In this document: positions 7,343 to 15,640 of the stretch, piece by piece
Position numbering within the stretch: position 1 is the stretch's first letter
Layout: every line of letters starts with the position of its first letter
NCBI GenBank assembly: GCA_003427395.1
Contig: BFEA01000243.1
Location: 1,594,716-1,617,311 of the forward strand
DNA from: Chara braunii
Lineage: Eukaryota > Streptophyta > Charophyceae > Charales > Characeae
DNA length: 22,596 bases
Direction of reading: 5' to 3'
Translations under genes and position numbers: made by a program
The notes under the pieces: generated by a model
Databases searched by the model: none
Told to the model about the DNA's origin: nothing
What the model saw: the letters and a program-made list of their open reading frames with translations, nothing else

Positions 7343-10300
7343 TCACTTATCGCAGGTACCGACAACGTAATGGTTCGTCGCCTTGTAATCAGTGCAGCCG
7401 AAATCTGGTCCTTAGTCACCATAGAGCATTTTTATCAGGTAGTGTAGTCTCCCCCATAGTGCCTTTGAATTGCGCCGCTGCATCCACTGCAGGCCTGCAA
7501 CGAGGATTGCTGCCGGGTATGCATGTTTCCTAAGCTCTTCAGCACACCAAAGCACCGCACAGCATATCAAGCTCTGGTTGTTACAGTTGAGTGAGATCCT
7601 CAAGATAGTATTTGCCACAGTGACAAATTTCGCTATTTTTGGACCAAACGACGGGAAATCTTTGTACGTACGTAGGCGCAAACAACCAGGGGACCAGATG
7701 GTCCCACCATTTTTAAATTTGTGGGCGACGAGGACTGCCGGTTCGCCGTTTGTAACCACGATCCGGGTTTCCAAGAAATCCAAGACCCCGATCTCGGGAT
7801 CTGTCCGTTCCAGGGTTAACTCTACCGGGTAACAACCAGAGAATCTGATACAGTCTAGTCGTTCTTCAGCGTTTTCCTGTCCTTCCGGGTCATTTCCGTA
7901 AAAGAAAGAAAAAAGAAGGAGATTGTCGATGTACCGTTGCCCAGAAATAAGCCTTGCATCGGCCCCGAGGGACCGAATGAACTTAAACTCTGCAAACATA
8001 CACATAATACAGGCAAGTGGTGGGCTTGCCCGTCCTCCCATTGGGATGCCTTTTTCTGCCACAAAATGCAGTCGGAAATTTGTTAAATTAACCAATTTGC
8101 TTAGCCTTGAAGACTTCCAACCGGTCTCCCCATGTGATCTCCTAAAAGTCACCAGCTTTTTCCGTGTGTTAAATCTGAACCGTCCGATTCATTTTTCAGC
8201 GAACAAGCTGACTATCCATTCAACGGCAAGGCGAATCTCGTCATGAGGCAATTGTGTGAACATTTCTTTAATGTCATATGTGCGGGCCAAGACCTTAAGG
8301 TCATCTGAATTCTCACATCGCAGGTTCACCTTTTCGATTTCTTTGCTTAGATCGCACAGGCTCCTTAAGTTGAAGTGCGGGACATGGACCCGTCTTATCA
8401 GCTTATTCAAGCCAAGGGACAAAACGCCTGATGCGGAACGAAAGAGACTAAGATAGGAGGGGACTATAGGTCTTTTTTTTTCTTTATCCTTTACTTTCGT
8501 CGTGATGTATGCACGCTGCAGTACACCATGTGTGTCCCAGTTGGCAGCATCCGATAGCCTGTCCTGTTTATACGCTTCTCGGATTTCAAACAGTACTTCA
8601 CTTTTTTCCTACTTCACAAATTCATAGTTCTTGTTTTCTAAGAACATAATTTTCAAACCATCTCCATACCTTTTGGGGCATTCAATCCATGTTTCACTTG
8701 TGTTCGGATCCAAGGGGGACAGGACCAACTCAGAGAAGACTTGTTTAACCCCCATGACATATTCATTCAGTACACAGCCTGCGGGCTTGAGCTAACAGCA
8801 ATTTCGTCAAAACGGACATATTTTATTTTTTGAACGAAATTGAAACCTCATAAATTATAGCGATTTAGGTGGAAATTTCAAGCTCTTGAGGGTGCAGCGT
8901 CCTTAAAACGCCGGACCTTTTGGATGTATCTGGACTTAGCTGGAGTCCAGGGGGTACGGCGTTCTGAAAACGTCGTACCCCCATGGATGTATCTGGACTT
9001 GCATCCAGGGGGTAGGGCGTTTTCAGAACGCCGTACCCTCAAGAGCTGAAAATATCGACCTAAATCGGGCCAATTTTTTAGTTTTCAATTTCGTTCAAAA
9101 AATAAAATATGTCCGTTTTGACGAAATTGTTGTTAGGTGACCTTTCCTGCTCACTAAGGCAGAGTTGATTTGAAACTGTGTTCGGATCAGCCCCATCTTG
9201 TGCAGACAACCAAGTGCGTCATTGCATGCTCTATTAAGTCCGTCTTTTGCAGCAAGAGTATCAGGAAAAGGCACATTCTTTGAATTAAACAAAAACGGGT
9301 GTATACCATCAACCTCACTTAGCTTGACTGCGACATGCCCGTCTCTGCGGGGTAGGTCGAGGTCAGCACAGGTGCAATCGAGACTACAGCTCTATGCAAA
9401 GGCCTTTTGGTTATGTAGAAGGTCACCCACCGATTTGGCTTTCAACCAAACGGCTCTCGTCCACTTCGCATACAGTTCAACTAGTGAGGTAGGCAACACA
9501 TTCTTCACGATCCACCCTTTTACTTCTAATTCAACAAGCGCTTTGTCAATCGCCGTACAATACGGGATCTTAATAGTTACATTCGCGCGAGGGTTGAAAC
9601 CAAATTTCTTTTTGAACACATTTGTCAAGATGCCACGTATGATCTGCCGCCCACGTTCCTGGTTAACGGTTTTTACAGCGTTGTTGAGTTCGATCAACTC
9701 ATCCAACCCGCATTTGCATAGGTCATTCCATTTCCAGGGTGCCCTTAGTAAGGCAATCAGTTCATCTTTCCTATGTTCATTCTTGGTCCTGGTTCTTAAA
9801 AGCTCTGTGATCTGCCATTCCCCACCATTCTCAATTGCTTGTTTAGCATCCTTTAGTAACAGGTTATGCCCCTGACATCTAACCTTAGTAAATCCAAACA
9901 GCAAAACGATCAAACGTCATGCTTTCATCCATCTGCATCCGGTGTTATTCATCACACTGATCATCCGACGCTTCGTTCTTTTTTCCAGAAATTTTAGAAT
10001 GCGAAGAAGATCGGGGTCTCCATTAACGTCAACCTCTGCACAAGCAAAAAACAATGGTTCATTAATTGTAGTAGGGGTAGGACCCGTCTTTTTACTCCTG
10101 CTCCGTTTGCCACGGGGTTCCCTTTTGCGATATTTTTTTTTTTTTCCGCTCGCATTTAATCCAGGGTTGAGACTCCTAATCAGAGCGAGTTCCAACGTCT
10201 TGAACGCACATTCTTCACCAAACCAAATCGGAACCAGGAGTGAACTTTTTGCTTACTAATCCCTCTTGCGGATCTGCAGTGTTATGCCCATCGGTCCTTA

Positions 10301-10626
10301 AGGGACCGCACTATCTTTCCCACGAATGTGAGCTTATGGTTCAGCGACATTAGGACGTAGACGCAACACTTCGCACTAATTAGTTGTTCCCACTGGTCAG
10401 TTCTCATGGGCAACCAAAAGGCCACAAAGGGTTTGCCCCAGCTAATAAGACCAAGCAAACAAGTTAGTATTATCACAAGAACATGGACACGGTTCAGCAG
10501 ACCACATAGTGAGTTGTCTATGCGGTGCTTCCTGTCTGTGATCCGCTTCGTGGCACGCAATAACGACCTCAGGCTGTCGCCACCTAGTTTCCCCTCACGG
10601 GGTGCGAATCTGACGGCTTTGCAGAG
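7343..10626 (-). pseudogene. PLE ORF2: GIY-YIG endonuclease, CxC linker, reverse transcriptase
   Basis: The protein would nick the target and copy the PLE RNA. GIY-YIG: VYVLMSLNH then FVGK and RSLKDRW (about 10365-10285). After a stop and a frameshift comes ELALIRSLNPGLN (about 10192-10154), carrying the catalytic Glu and the C-terminal Asn of that fold. A Lys/Arg-rich stretch follows. The linker carries LCKCG near 9710 and DCTCADLDLP near 9375. RT: RPIVPSYLSLF near 8465, motif A YDIKEMFTQLPH (catalytic Asp codon 8273-8275), motif B GIPMGGRASPPLA (from about 8050), and motif C RYIDN (7936-7922) where YxDD is expected. Lesions: TAA at 10282-10284, a frameshift near 10220, TGA at 9917-9919, TAG at 9392-9394, the MITE at 8792-9136, TAG at 8609-8611, a frameshift in the T9 run at about 8473-8481, TGA at 8189-8191, and TAA at 7412-7414 where the sister copy reads TAT. 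The likely native stop is 7343-7345. Confidence 0.85.
8792..9136. mobile_element. Foldback MITE, 345 bp, inserted in the PLE reverse transcriptase
   Basis: The terminal inverted repeats exceed 50 bp. Each end starts CTAACARCAATTTCGTC and runs through GGACATATTTTATTTTTTG to GAACGAAATTGAAA. The centre is also palindromic, with GGGGGTACG..CGTACCCCC at 8950-8982, a related hairpin at 9009-9041, and AAGCTCTTGAGGGT mirrored by ACCCTCAAGAGCT. Deleting the element exactly restores an open RT frame (flanking codons GGT CAC on one side, CTC AAG CCC on the other, read on the minus strand). This supports the boundaries but leaves no target-site duplication, so the superfamily is unclear. Confidence 0.85.
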
Positions 10627-12231
10627 TCATCTTCGGTGTCGTCAGGCTTCCTCGACGATTCTCATTTCCTCGCGCCCTTATCTTCCTTCAGAAGATCGGC
10701 GTAGTCTTGCAAGTCACGTCTGGCCAGCTCCCACGGACCCATTTCCTTCCGGAAATACTGAATGTTCTTCTCCTTACAAAGTTTCTGCACACGGGTATAG
10801 TGCAGTGAACTGTAATGGTCCATCCAGATCTTCATGTATGCGGCAAGCCCTCCTTCGTCTTCTTTTTCCTCGTCGTCGGCATTCAGCGCGCTCTGAGCGA
10901 TGTGGATATCTTCATTGTCATCCTCCGTAGTATCAAGTTTGGCACAGGCAGGTTCAAACACTTGTGCCTTCCCCTTTGCATCCCTTAGCCCCTGCATCAA
11001 AGCAGCGAGCAATGTCGAGCATACGTTTCATATCTGACAATTCACTGTTGTTCTCCAGTTTGACTTGAAGGTCCTGCTTAACACCCCCAGCGCCTTCGTC
11101 GTCGGAGGAAATGTCAATGCGTTTCGACCGTGACTTCAGGCTTCCGCGAGAGCGAGACTTGGTACGTGCAGCGGACAGTGAATTTTCAAGAGGGGTACAG
11201 GCGCCGATCCGCTTCCTCTTTTCACTGTTGGATGCATCCTTAATCTCTTTAGCTTCTATCTCTCCAAGTTTCTCCTTTCGAAGTCACTCCAGTTCCTCTT
11301 TCTCTGTCGATGTCAACTTCGTCTTCGAGTCTACCGCCTCCAGCTTCTCGGTCATAAGCTTAAGAGAGTCACTAAGCGTGGTCGTCACTGAGGTCTTCAT
11401 TTCTTCCGTCTTATTAACCGGTCGTGACTCAGCCCAGTTGTTTTCCTCGGGAAGTTCAACAATCTTCACACCACTTCTTCGGGAACAACCGATCTTTTTT
11501 TTTGCCTCTTCCAACGCCTTGTTCATCTTGATCCTTTCAAGAATGTCCATATATTCCTTCGTAAAGTAAGCCCGGTTTCCAGGTCCAGGGAACGCGTTTG
11601 CAGAATGGCCTTTCCCGTTCCCGGAAGAAATCCCACCATGCGCGGGTTCCACCAGTTGATTGCCATGGCGCGAGTACTGAGGAGGTGGTGGAGGGGGAGG
11701 GGGAGGAGGAGGGGGAGGGGGGGTAGGAGTAGCAATAGTCGGGGAAATTACTGGTGTAATACCAGGGGGTATAGTCTGTGCTGCCACGAGGTGCGTTGCA
11801 ACCCATGGAACGTGCGCAGGCCAATTCCCCGTGTGCATCCACGGTTGCACACTCCACTGTCCGTTCGAGAACTGCAGTGAAGCCCCTTGTTGCAGTATCG
11901 CAGATGCCTGCCCTCCAGTGTACGGATATGGTTGGACCGGTGCAATACCAGGCGGAGGTGGATTACCTCCAGGATATGGTGTTACTCCATTTCTCGTTAA
12001 CTGGTTCTTCATGTAACCATTGCTCCCACTCCCCTCCATCCAGTACTGGCCATCGCCAGACCACTTGCTTCCCCGACCGGGCTTCTTGCCACGACCCCTC
12101 CCGTACATATGGCTCAGAAAGATGATGGCAACAAAGCTAAACCCCACACTAAATGTGACGAGCAGCTCCCTGTAGCAGACTTGCTCTTCAGAGATGATGG
12201 TAGCTAGTGCAGTCGATGATCTCGCCACCAT
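10584..12231 (-). pseudogene. PLE ORF1, gag-like protein
   Basis: This is probably an RNA-binding or particle-forming partner of the PLE. Candidate ATG starts are 12231 (MVARSS, followed by a hydrophobic stretch VTFSVGFSFVAIIFL) and 12108 (MYGRGRGKKPGRGS). The second gives a basic, RG-rich N-terminus and seems more natural. It then has a Gly/Pro/Gln-rich region and an uninterrupted run of 14 prolines (TPT-P14-QY), followed by a charged block YFTKEYMDILERIK and a heptad-like Lys/Glu-rich segment. After a TGA at 11284-11286 and a frameshift near 11013, the frame continues with an SR/KR-rich segment, SSDDE acidic patches, and a SAP-like helix pair (VQKLCKEKNIQYFRK, WELARRDLQDYADLLK). A TGA near 10662 and a final TAG at 10584-10586 follow. 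There is no zinc knuckle. The frame overlaps the endonuclease frame by about 43 nt. Confidence 0.65.
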
Positions 12232-12766
12232 GTCAGTAACGTCTACTTTCACACGATTCGATCTTCGGTTGGAAATCAATCAGCACATGGTACCCTTGCT
12301 CACGCCTCCACTCTTGATTGGCATGTTGCGATGGTCGACACTTAATCGTAAGGAGAGGATTGCCTTCATCTCTTAATAACGATAGCAAAACCGCATTGTC
12401 GATACCTCAACACGGGATATGATAGGCATCAAATCAGCAGGAGCTAAAGCGCGAGCAGAGATAATCAGGCAATACGGAAACTATAGAAAAAAGAAAGCCA
12501 GCCGAAGAGTGAAATCAGGACGAATGTGATTAATTTGAAGCATAATTATAAATAATAATAAAAAATAAAAATAAAAAATTGAAAACACAAAAAAAACGAT
12601 CGATAATTCCATAGAACATAGGCAACAATCCCGAAAATACAAGGTATAATGCCTTATCGAACGACATAACAATAGAAATATAAACTAGCGCGAGTTCACC
12701 GGAGTGAAGACGGCACCGTAGTCTCGTAACCAAGCCACGTCAGGGTCGAGACTAGGGCTATAGACC
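12232..12766 (-). promoter_or_regulatory. 5' leader of the PLE long copy, from ORF1 start to the tandem junction
   Basis: There is no coding signal. The stretch is AT-rich around 12540-12600 (A-rich with TAATAATAA). It ends at the internal junction where the 3' terminal word of the upstream copy begins. In tandem PLEs the upstream truncated copy can supply the promoter for the downstream one, and this would be its landing zone. That role is inferred from the family, not visible here. Confidence 0.4.
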
Positions 12767-13929
12767 ATGAGAGAAAATTACAAATAATGGAAATTTATTA
12801 AGAAGAAGACAACGTGAGCTTAAGTATCATGGCGTCGTCATCTCCTTCACCACCAAACTCAGCATCACACCAGCTGAGAAACTCAACCCTTCCACTCATT
12901 TCCCCACTCAGATTGAGGCATGACTTACTACGTGCTAGGCAATTTTATACTCACTTTCATCTCTACCGTGGCAAAAAAAGTAATTGAGTGGCCTCTTGTC
13001 TAATGTACCGAGTGCCACTCAAAATTCCCGTGTTCCAAGTATTCTTATCTATAAATTGAGACCTGCAGAGTTGCTCCATCAGGAGGGAAGGAAGAGCCCT
13101 CGACGCATTGCGATAAAGAAACATTGGGCCCTTACGCCAGCAGATGGCTAGTTTCCACAGTTAACTCGTCCTGGACAGGCGATTTAGGCCTGGTCACAGG
13201 ATATCTTGCTACCCCTGGAAGCAAACAAAACCACGTGCTGCGTCACCTCGTAACCAAGTAGCCAATACAGTCAGGCAAGAAAACAAAACTGGCACTTAGT
13301 CGCCACACAACGTTTTTTTCACATTCGGGCCTGCACCCGCCGATGGCTCCTACACATTCTGGCTGGTTGATCATGGGACTAGGTCCCAAAATATCTCACT
13401 TATCGCAGGTACCGACAACGTAATGGTTCATCGCCTTGTAATCAGTGCAGCCGAAATCTGGTCCATAGTCACCATAGAGCATTTTTATCAGGTAGCGAAG
13501 TCCCCCCGACAGTGACTTTGAATCCCACCGCTGCATCCACTGCAGGCCTGCAACGACGATTGTTGCAGGGTATGCATGTTTCCTACTTCAGCCAACGAAA
13601 GCACTGCACAGCATACCAAGCCCGGGTTGTTACAGTTGATTCAGATCCTCAAGATAGTATTTGCCACAGTGGCAAATTTCACTGTTTTTTTACCGAACGA
13701 TGGGAAATCTTTATACGTACGTAGGCGCAAACAACCAGGGGACCAGATGATCCCAACATTTTTAAATTTGTGGGCAACGAGGACTGCTGGTTTGCCGTTT
13801 GTAACCACGATTCGGGTTTCTAAGAAATCCAAGACCCCGATCCCGGGATCTGTCCGTTCCAGGGTTAACTCTACCGGGTAATAACCATAGATCCGGTCTA
13901 GTCGTTCTTCAACGTTTTCCTCTCCTTCC
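12767..13929 (-). mobile_element. PLE 5'-truncated copy (pseudo-LTR partner)
   Basis: It aligns with 6541-7887 of the long copy (ATTACAAATAATGGAAATTT near the start, ACGTTTTCC..TCCTTCCG at the end) with scattered substitutions and small indels. It lacks the 166-bp MITE. Homology stops at about 13929, inside the RT, directly at the 11-bp duplication. The truncation point is therefore an insertion boundary, not later deletion. Confidence 0.85.
13396..13929 (-). pseudogene. C-terminal RT fragment in the truncated PLE copy
   Basis: It begins within the segment after motif C (EERLDRIYGYYPVELTLERT) and includes GIGVLDFLETRIVV. It has a TGA in place of Ser near 13640 and a frameshift near 13580. 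It continues through YLIKMLYGDY, where the long copy has a stop instead of the last Tyr, to a TGA at 13396-13398. It contains no catalytic motif. Its value is as a comparison for the native C-terminus. Confidence 0.7.
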
Positions 13930-13940
13930 GAGGCCCAAAT
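13930..13940. repeat. Target-site duplication, right copy
   Basis: GAGGCCCAAAT is identical to 6532-6542. It follows the point where homology between the two PLE copies ends (..CCTTCC|G) and is followed by CCTTCAACTT and a C run. Confidence 0.75.
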
Positions 13941-14271
13941 CCTTCAACTTCCCCCCCCCCCAAAGGTCGAACAAAATTCGTTTTCAATTTCCTTTCACAA
14001 AATCTTGAACTGAAAAAAAAAAATTGCTACTAGCTCTAGAGGTGGTAGCCAAATACCCTTCCCCTTTGACACTTAATACCCCATTTGCTACTTCTGCTAC
14101 TTTTTGTGCCTCGTGCGACTGGCCCAACCATCAAATTTTAGGGATTATCACATAAAAGGTAGGCCTTAGAGGAGCGATGAGAAACCCCTTCAAAATCGAG
14201 AGAGGGGGCCGAGACCCGATGACAGCCACAAATTGAGAGAGTGGGTTTGCTGCATGCCATGCCAAACGAAA
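13941..14271. other. Gene-free stretch
   Basis: It holds a 12-C homopolymer (about 13951-13962), an A9 run and a CTCTAGAGG palindrome. No ORF of protein character or terminal repeat is visible. Confidence 0.4.
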
Positions 14272-14359
14272 GAAGACGAGTGTGTCTGCCCACAACGGGT
14301 GGGAAAGTACATTCGGAAGACGAGTGTGTCTGCCCACATCAGGTGGAAAAGTACATTCG
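14272..14359 (+). repeat. Tandem duplication, 2 x 44 bp
   Basis: GAAGACGAGTGTGTCTGCC begins at 14272 and again at 14316. Both units end GTACATTCG. They differ at only a few positions around ACAACGGGTGGG versus ACATCAGGTGGA. Confidence 0.85.
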
Positions 14360-14484
14360 TTAGTGTTTATAGTAAGCGGCTCCATCACCTCTCTTTTCTC
14401 CCTCTCTTTTTTATTTAACCTGGGAAGATGTTATTCTCTCGTTTGGTATGCCATGAGTCGAGGCCGAGGACCTCACCACACCAT

Positions 14485-14545
14485 TGTCCAGGCATGAGGC
14501 TCGGCGTGGGAAGTAGGTTCGAGACCAGGGCCTGTGACCCACTAG
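14485..14545 (+). repeat. SINE-like stretch with a B-box match, first copy
   Basis: GGTTCGAGACC (14516-14526) fits the Pol III B-box consensus GGTTCRANNCC. The context AAGTAGGTTCGAGACCAGG recurs at about 14954-14972. No convincing A box is visible upstream, so this may be a decayed SINE or chance. Confidence 0.3.
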
Positions 14546-14572
14546 CAGGGGCTCAGTTTATGTTGGGACAAG

Positions 14573-14802
14573 TCATAAAACCTTCCCGCGATGAAACTTT
14601 CGTATCCATTTCCCCCCAAACGGGGGGAAATATGCCGCAGGTCCCAAAATCATTTTTGGACTGGTGTCATTTTTTCACCCTGTCAGGGAGGTGTTTTGCA
14701 GGGTACAAAAATGACGCCGAAAGTGATTTTGTGGCCTATGGCACCTTTTTCCCCGTTTGGTCGGAAATGGATGCAAAGGTTTCATCGCGGGGAGTTTTAT
14801 GA
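14573..14802. mobile_element. Foldback (long inverted repeat) MITE-like element, copy 2
   Basis: The left end TCATAAAACCTTCCCGCGAT pairs with the right end ATCGCGGGGAGTTTTATGA. The inner arms carry TCATTTTTTCACCCTG against CAGGGTACAAAAATGA. The arms match those at 3624-3880 (shared TCCATTTCCCCCCAAA, GCCRCAGG, TCATTTTT-CACCCTG), so the two are diverged members of one family. It is non-coding. Confidence 0.7.
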
Positions 14803-14927
14803 AATTATGACTTTTCCTGTTTATGTTTCGTGTATTTTCCAACATGGTCACACTAAAGGAGGGCCGTGAGATTTTCAAATCGGATGGCAAGGAGCCATGT
14901 AATGGACACTCGAAACCAGAACAAAAC

Positions 14928-14990
14928 CTCGAGAAGTGGGACATGGGCCCGGGAGTAGGTTCAAAACCTGGTGACAGTCGTGGATTCGCC
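14928..14990 (+). repeat. SINE-like stretch with a B-box match, second copy
   Basis: GGTTCAAAACC (14958-14968) fits the B-box consensus and lies in GGAGTAGGTTCAAAACCTGG, similar to 14511-14530. The upstream word CCTCGAGAAGT also occurs at about 6511-6521, beside the PLE target site, so these may be pieces of one dispersed repeat. Confidence 0.3.
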
Positions 14991-15122
14991 TTGTACTGCT
15001 CAAAAAATGTACAGGCTTGGGCACTGGTCCCATTGTTTATAGTAAAACGATTTTTTTTATTTTTTCTTTTTTTTGGGAGGGGGAATGACAAATTTGAATC
15101 AGTTACTATCAATAGCAAAGGG

Positions 15123-15152
15123 TGCATCTTACCAAGAACGTGGTAAGATGCA
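15123..15152. repeat. Perfect 12-bp hairpin
   Basis: TGCATCTTACCA (15123-15134) and TGGTAAGATGCA (15141-15152) are exact inverted repeats around the 6-nt loop AGAACG. There is no T run after it and no adjacent gene, so it is not a recognisable terminator. It may be the core of a short inverted-repeat element. Confidence 0.6.
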
Positions 15153-15640
15153 TTAGTTCTTTTTCCGTTTCGACAGTGATGTGGCGAGGCCCCTAAGATC
15201 CAAGAAAATGCTACGTCCCGCTACTTGAGCTCTGCCTTTTTTTTTGGGGGGGGGCATCGCCACACCACTCTCGAAATGTAAAAAAGTCAAAAATGTGGAG
15301 GGTGTATCCGGCCATGTTACCCACAACACTACGAAGACCCCTGATGATCGTGGTTGGCGGCCAGGTTAAACCAGAAGGGTCAAACGCATTGTTCGTGCTT
15401 AATGTTTTTTTATTTTAACAAAGTCGTGTTCGGGACATGGTTGTCATTGTTTTCCTTTTTGGTTTCTACATTCTCTCTTCTTCCGCCTAATCTTCCACCG
15501 TTTTGATTCTCTTTTGCCAGTCTGCGTGAATCAAGTTTTGGATTGTTATCCTGTTCGTAGCATTACCTCCTGATCGTAGTTTTACCCATGAAGGAACCGA
15601 CGTAGGAGTTATACTATAGTTGTGTAACTTCGCAAGTATT
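15153..15640. other. Gene-free stretch before the CCHC gag-like ORF
   Basis: It has a T9G9 homopolymer junction near 15237-15254 and a T/C-rich zone near 15440-15500. It could be the 5' leader of the retroelement whose gag-like ORF starts at 15641. No LTR border, primer-binding site or TATA element is clear. Confidence 0.35.

Larger units (their letters stand above)
6543..12766 (-). mobile_element. PLE long copy, with ORF1 and EN-RT, degenerate
   Basis: In element orientation this holds about 0.5 kb of 5' leader (12766-12232), the gag-like ORF1 (12231-10584), the EN-RT frame (10626-7343) and a 3' region of about 0.8 kb. Removing the MITEs at 8792-9136 and 6598-6763 leaves about 5.7 kb. By eye its 3' part is about nine-tenths identical to the truncated copy at 12767-13929. 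Whether the 5' end is complete cannot be told from one copy. Confidence 0.8.
6543..13929 (-). mobile_element. Penelope-like element, head-to-tail tandem insertion with pseudo-LTR organisation
   Basis: Two directly repeated copies in minus orientation abut at 12766/12767. The 3' terminal word (A)TGAGAGAA occurs both at the outer 3' end (6541) and at the internal junction (12767). The upstream copy stops abruptly in the middle of the RT, where the flanking duplication begins. In PLEs a 5'-truncated copy placed directly before a longer one is the classic pseudo-LTR arrangement. The domain order GIY-YIG, CxC linker, RT places it in the group with N-terminal endonuclease (Naiad/Chlamys type). I saw no canonical hammerhead core (CUGANGA with GAAA), as expected for that group. 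Two later MITE insertions inflate the length. Confidence 0.85.

Noticed and set aside
9198-9875. 225-codon plus-strand frame
   Set aside because: It is the antisense shadow of the PLE linker region, whose minus strand carries the recognisable sequence.
10406-10930. 174-codon plus-strand frame
   Set aside because: Antisense to the GIY-YIG domain and the ORF1 tail, with no domain of its own.
12104-12160. Possible transmembrane segment or signal peptide at the start of PLE ORF1
   Set aside because: The hydrophobic stretch precedes the more plausible start MYGRGRGKK at 12108, so it is probably untranslated leader.
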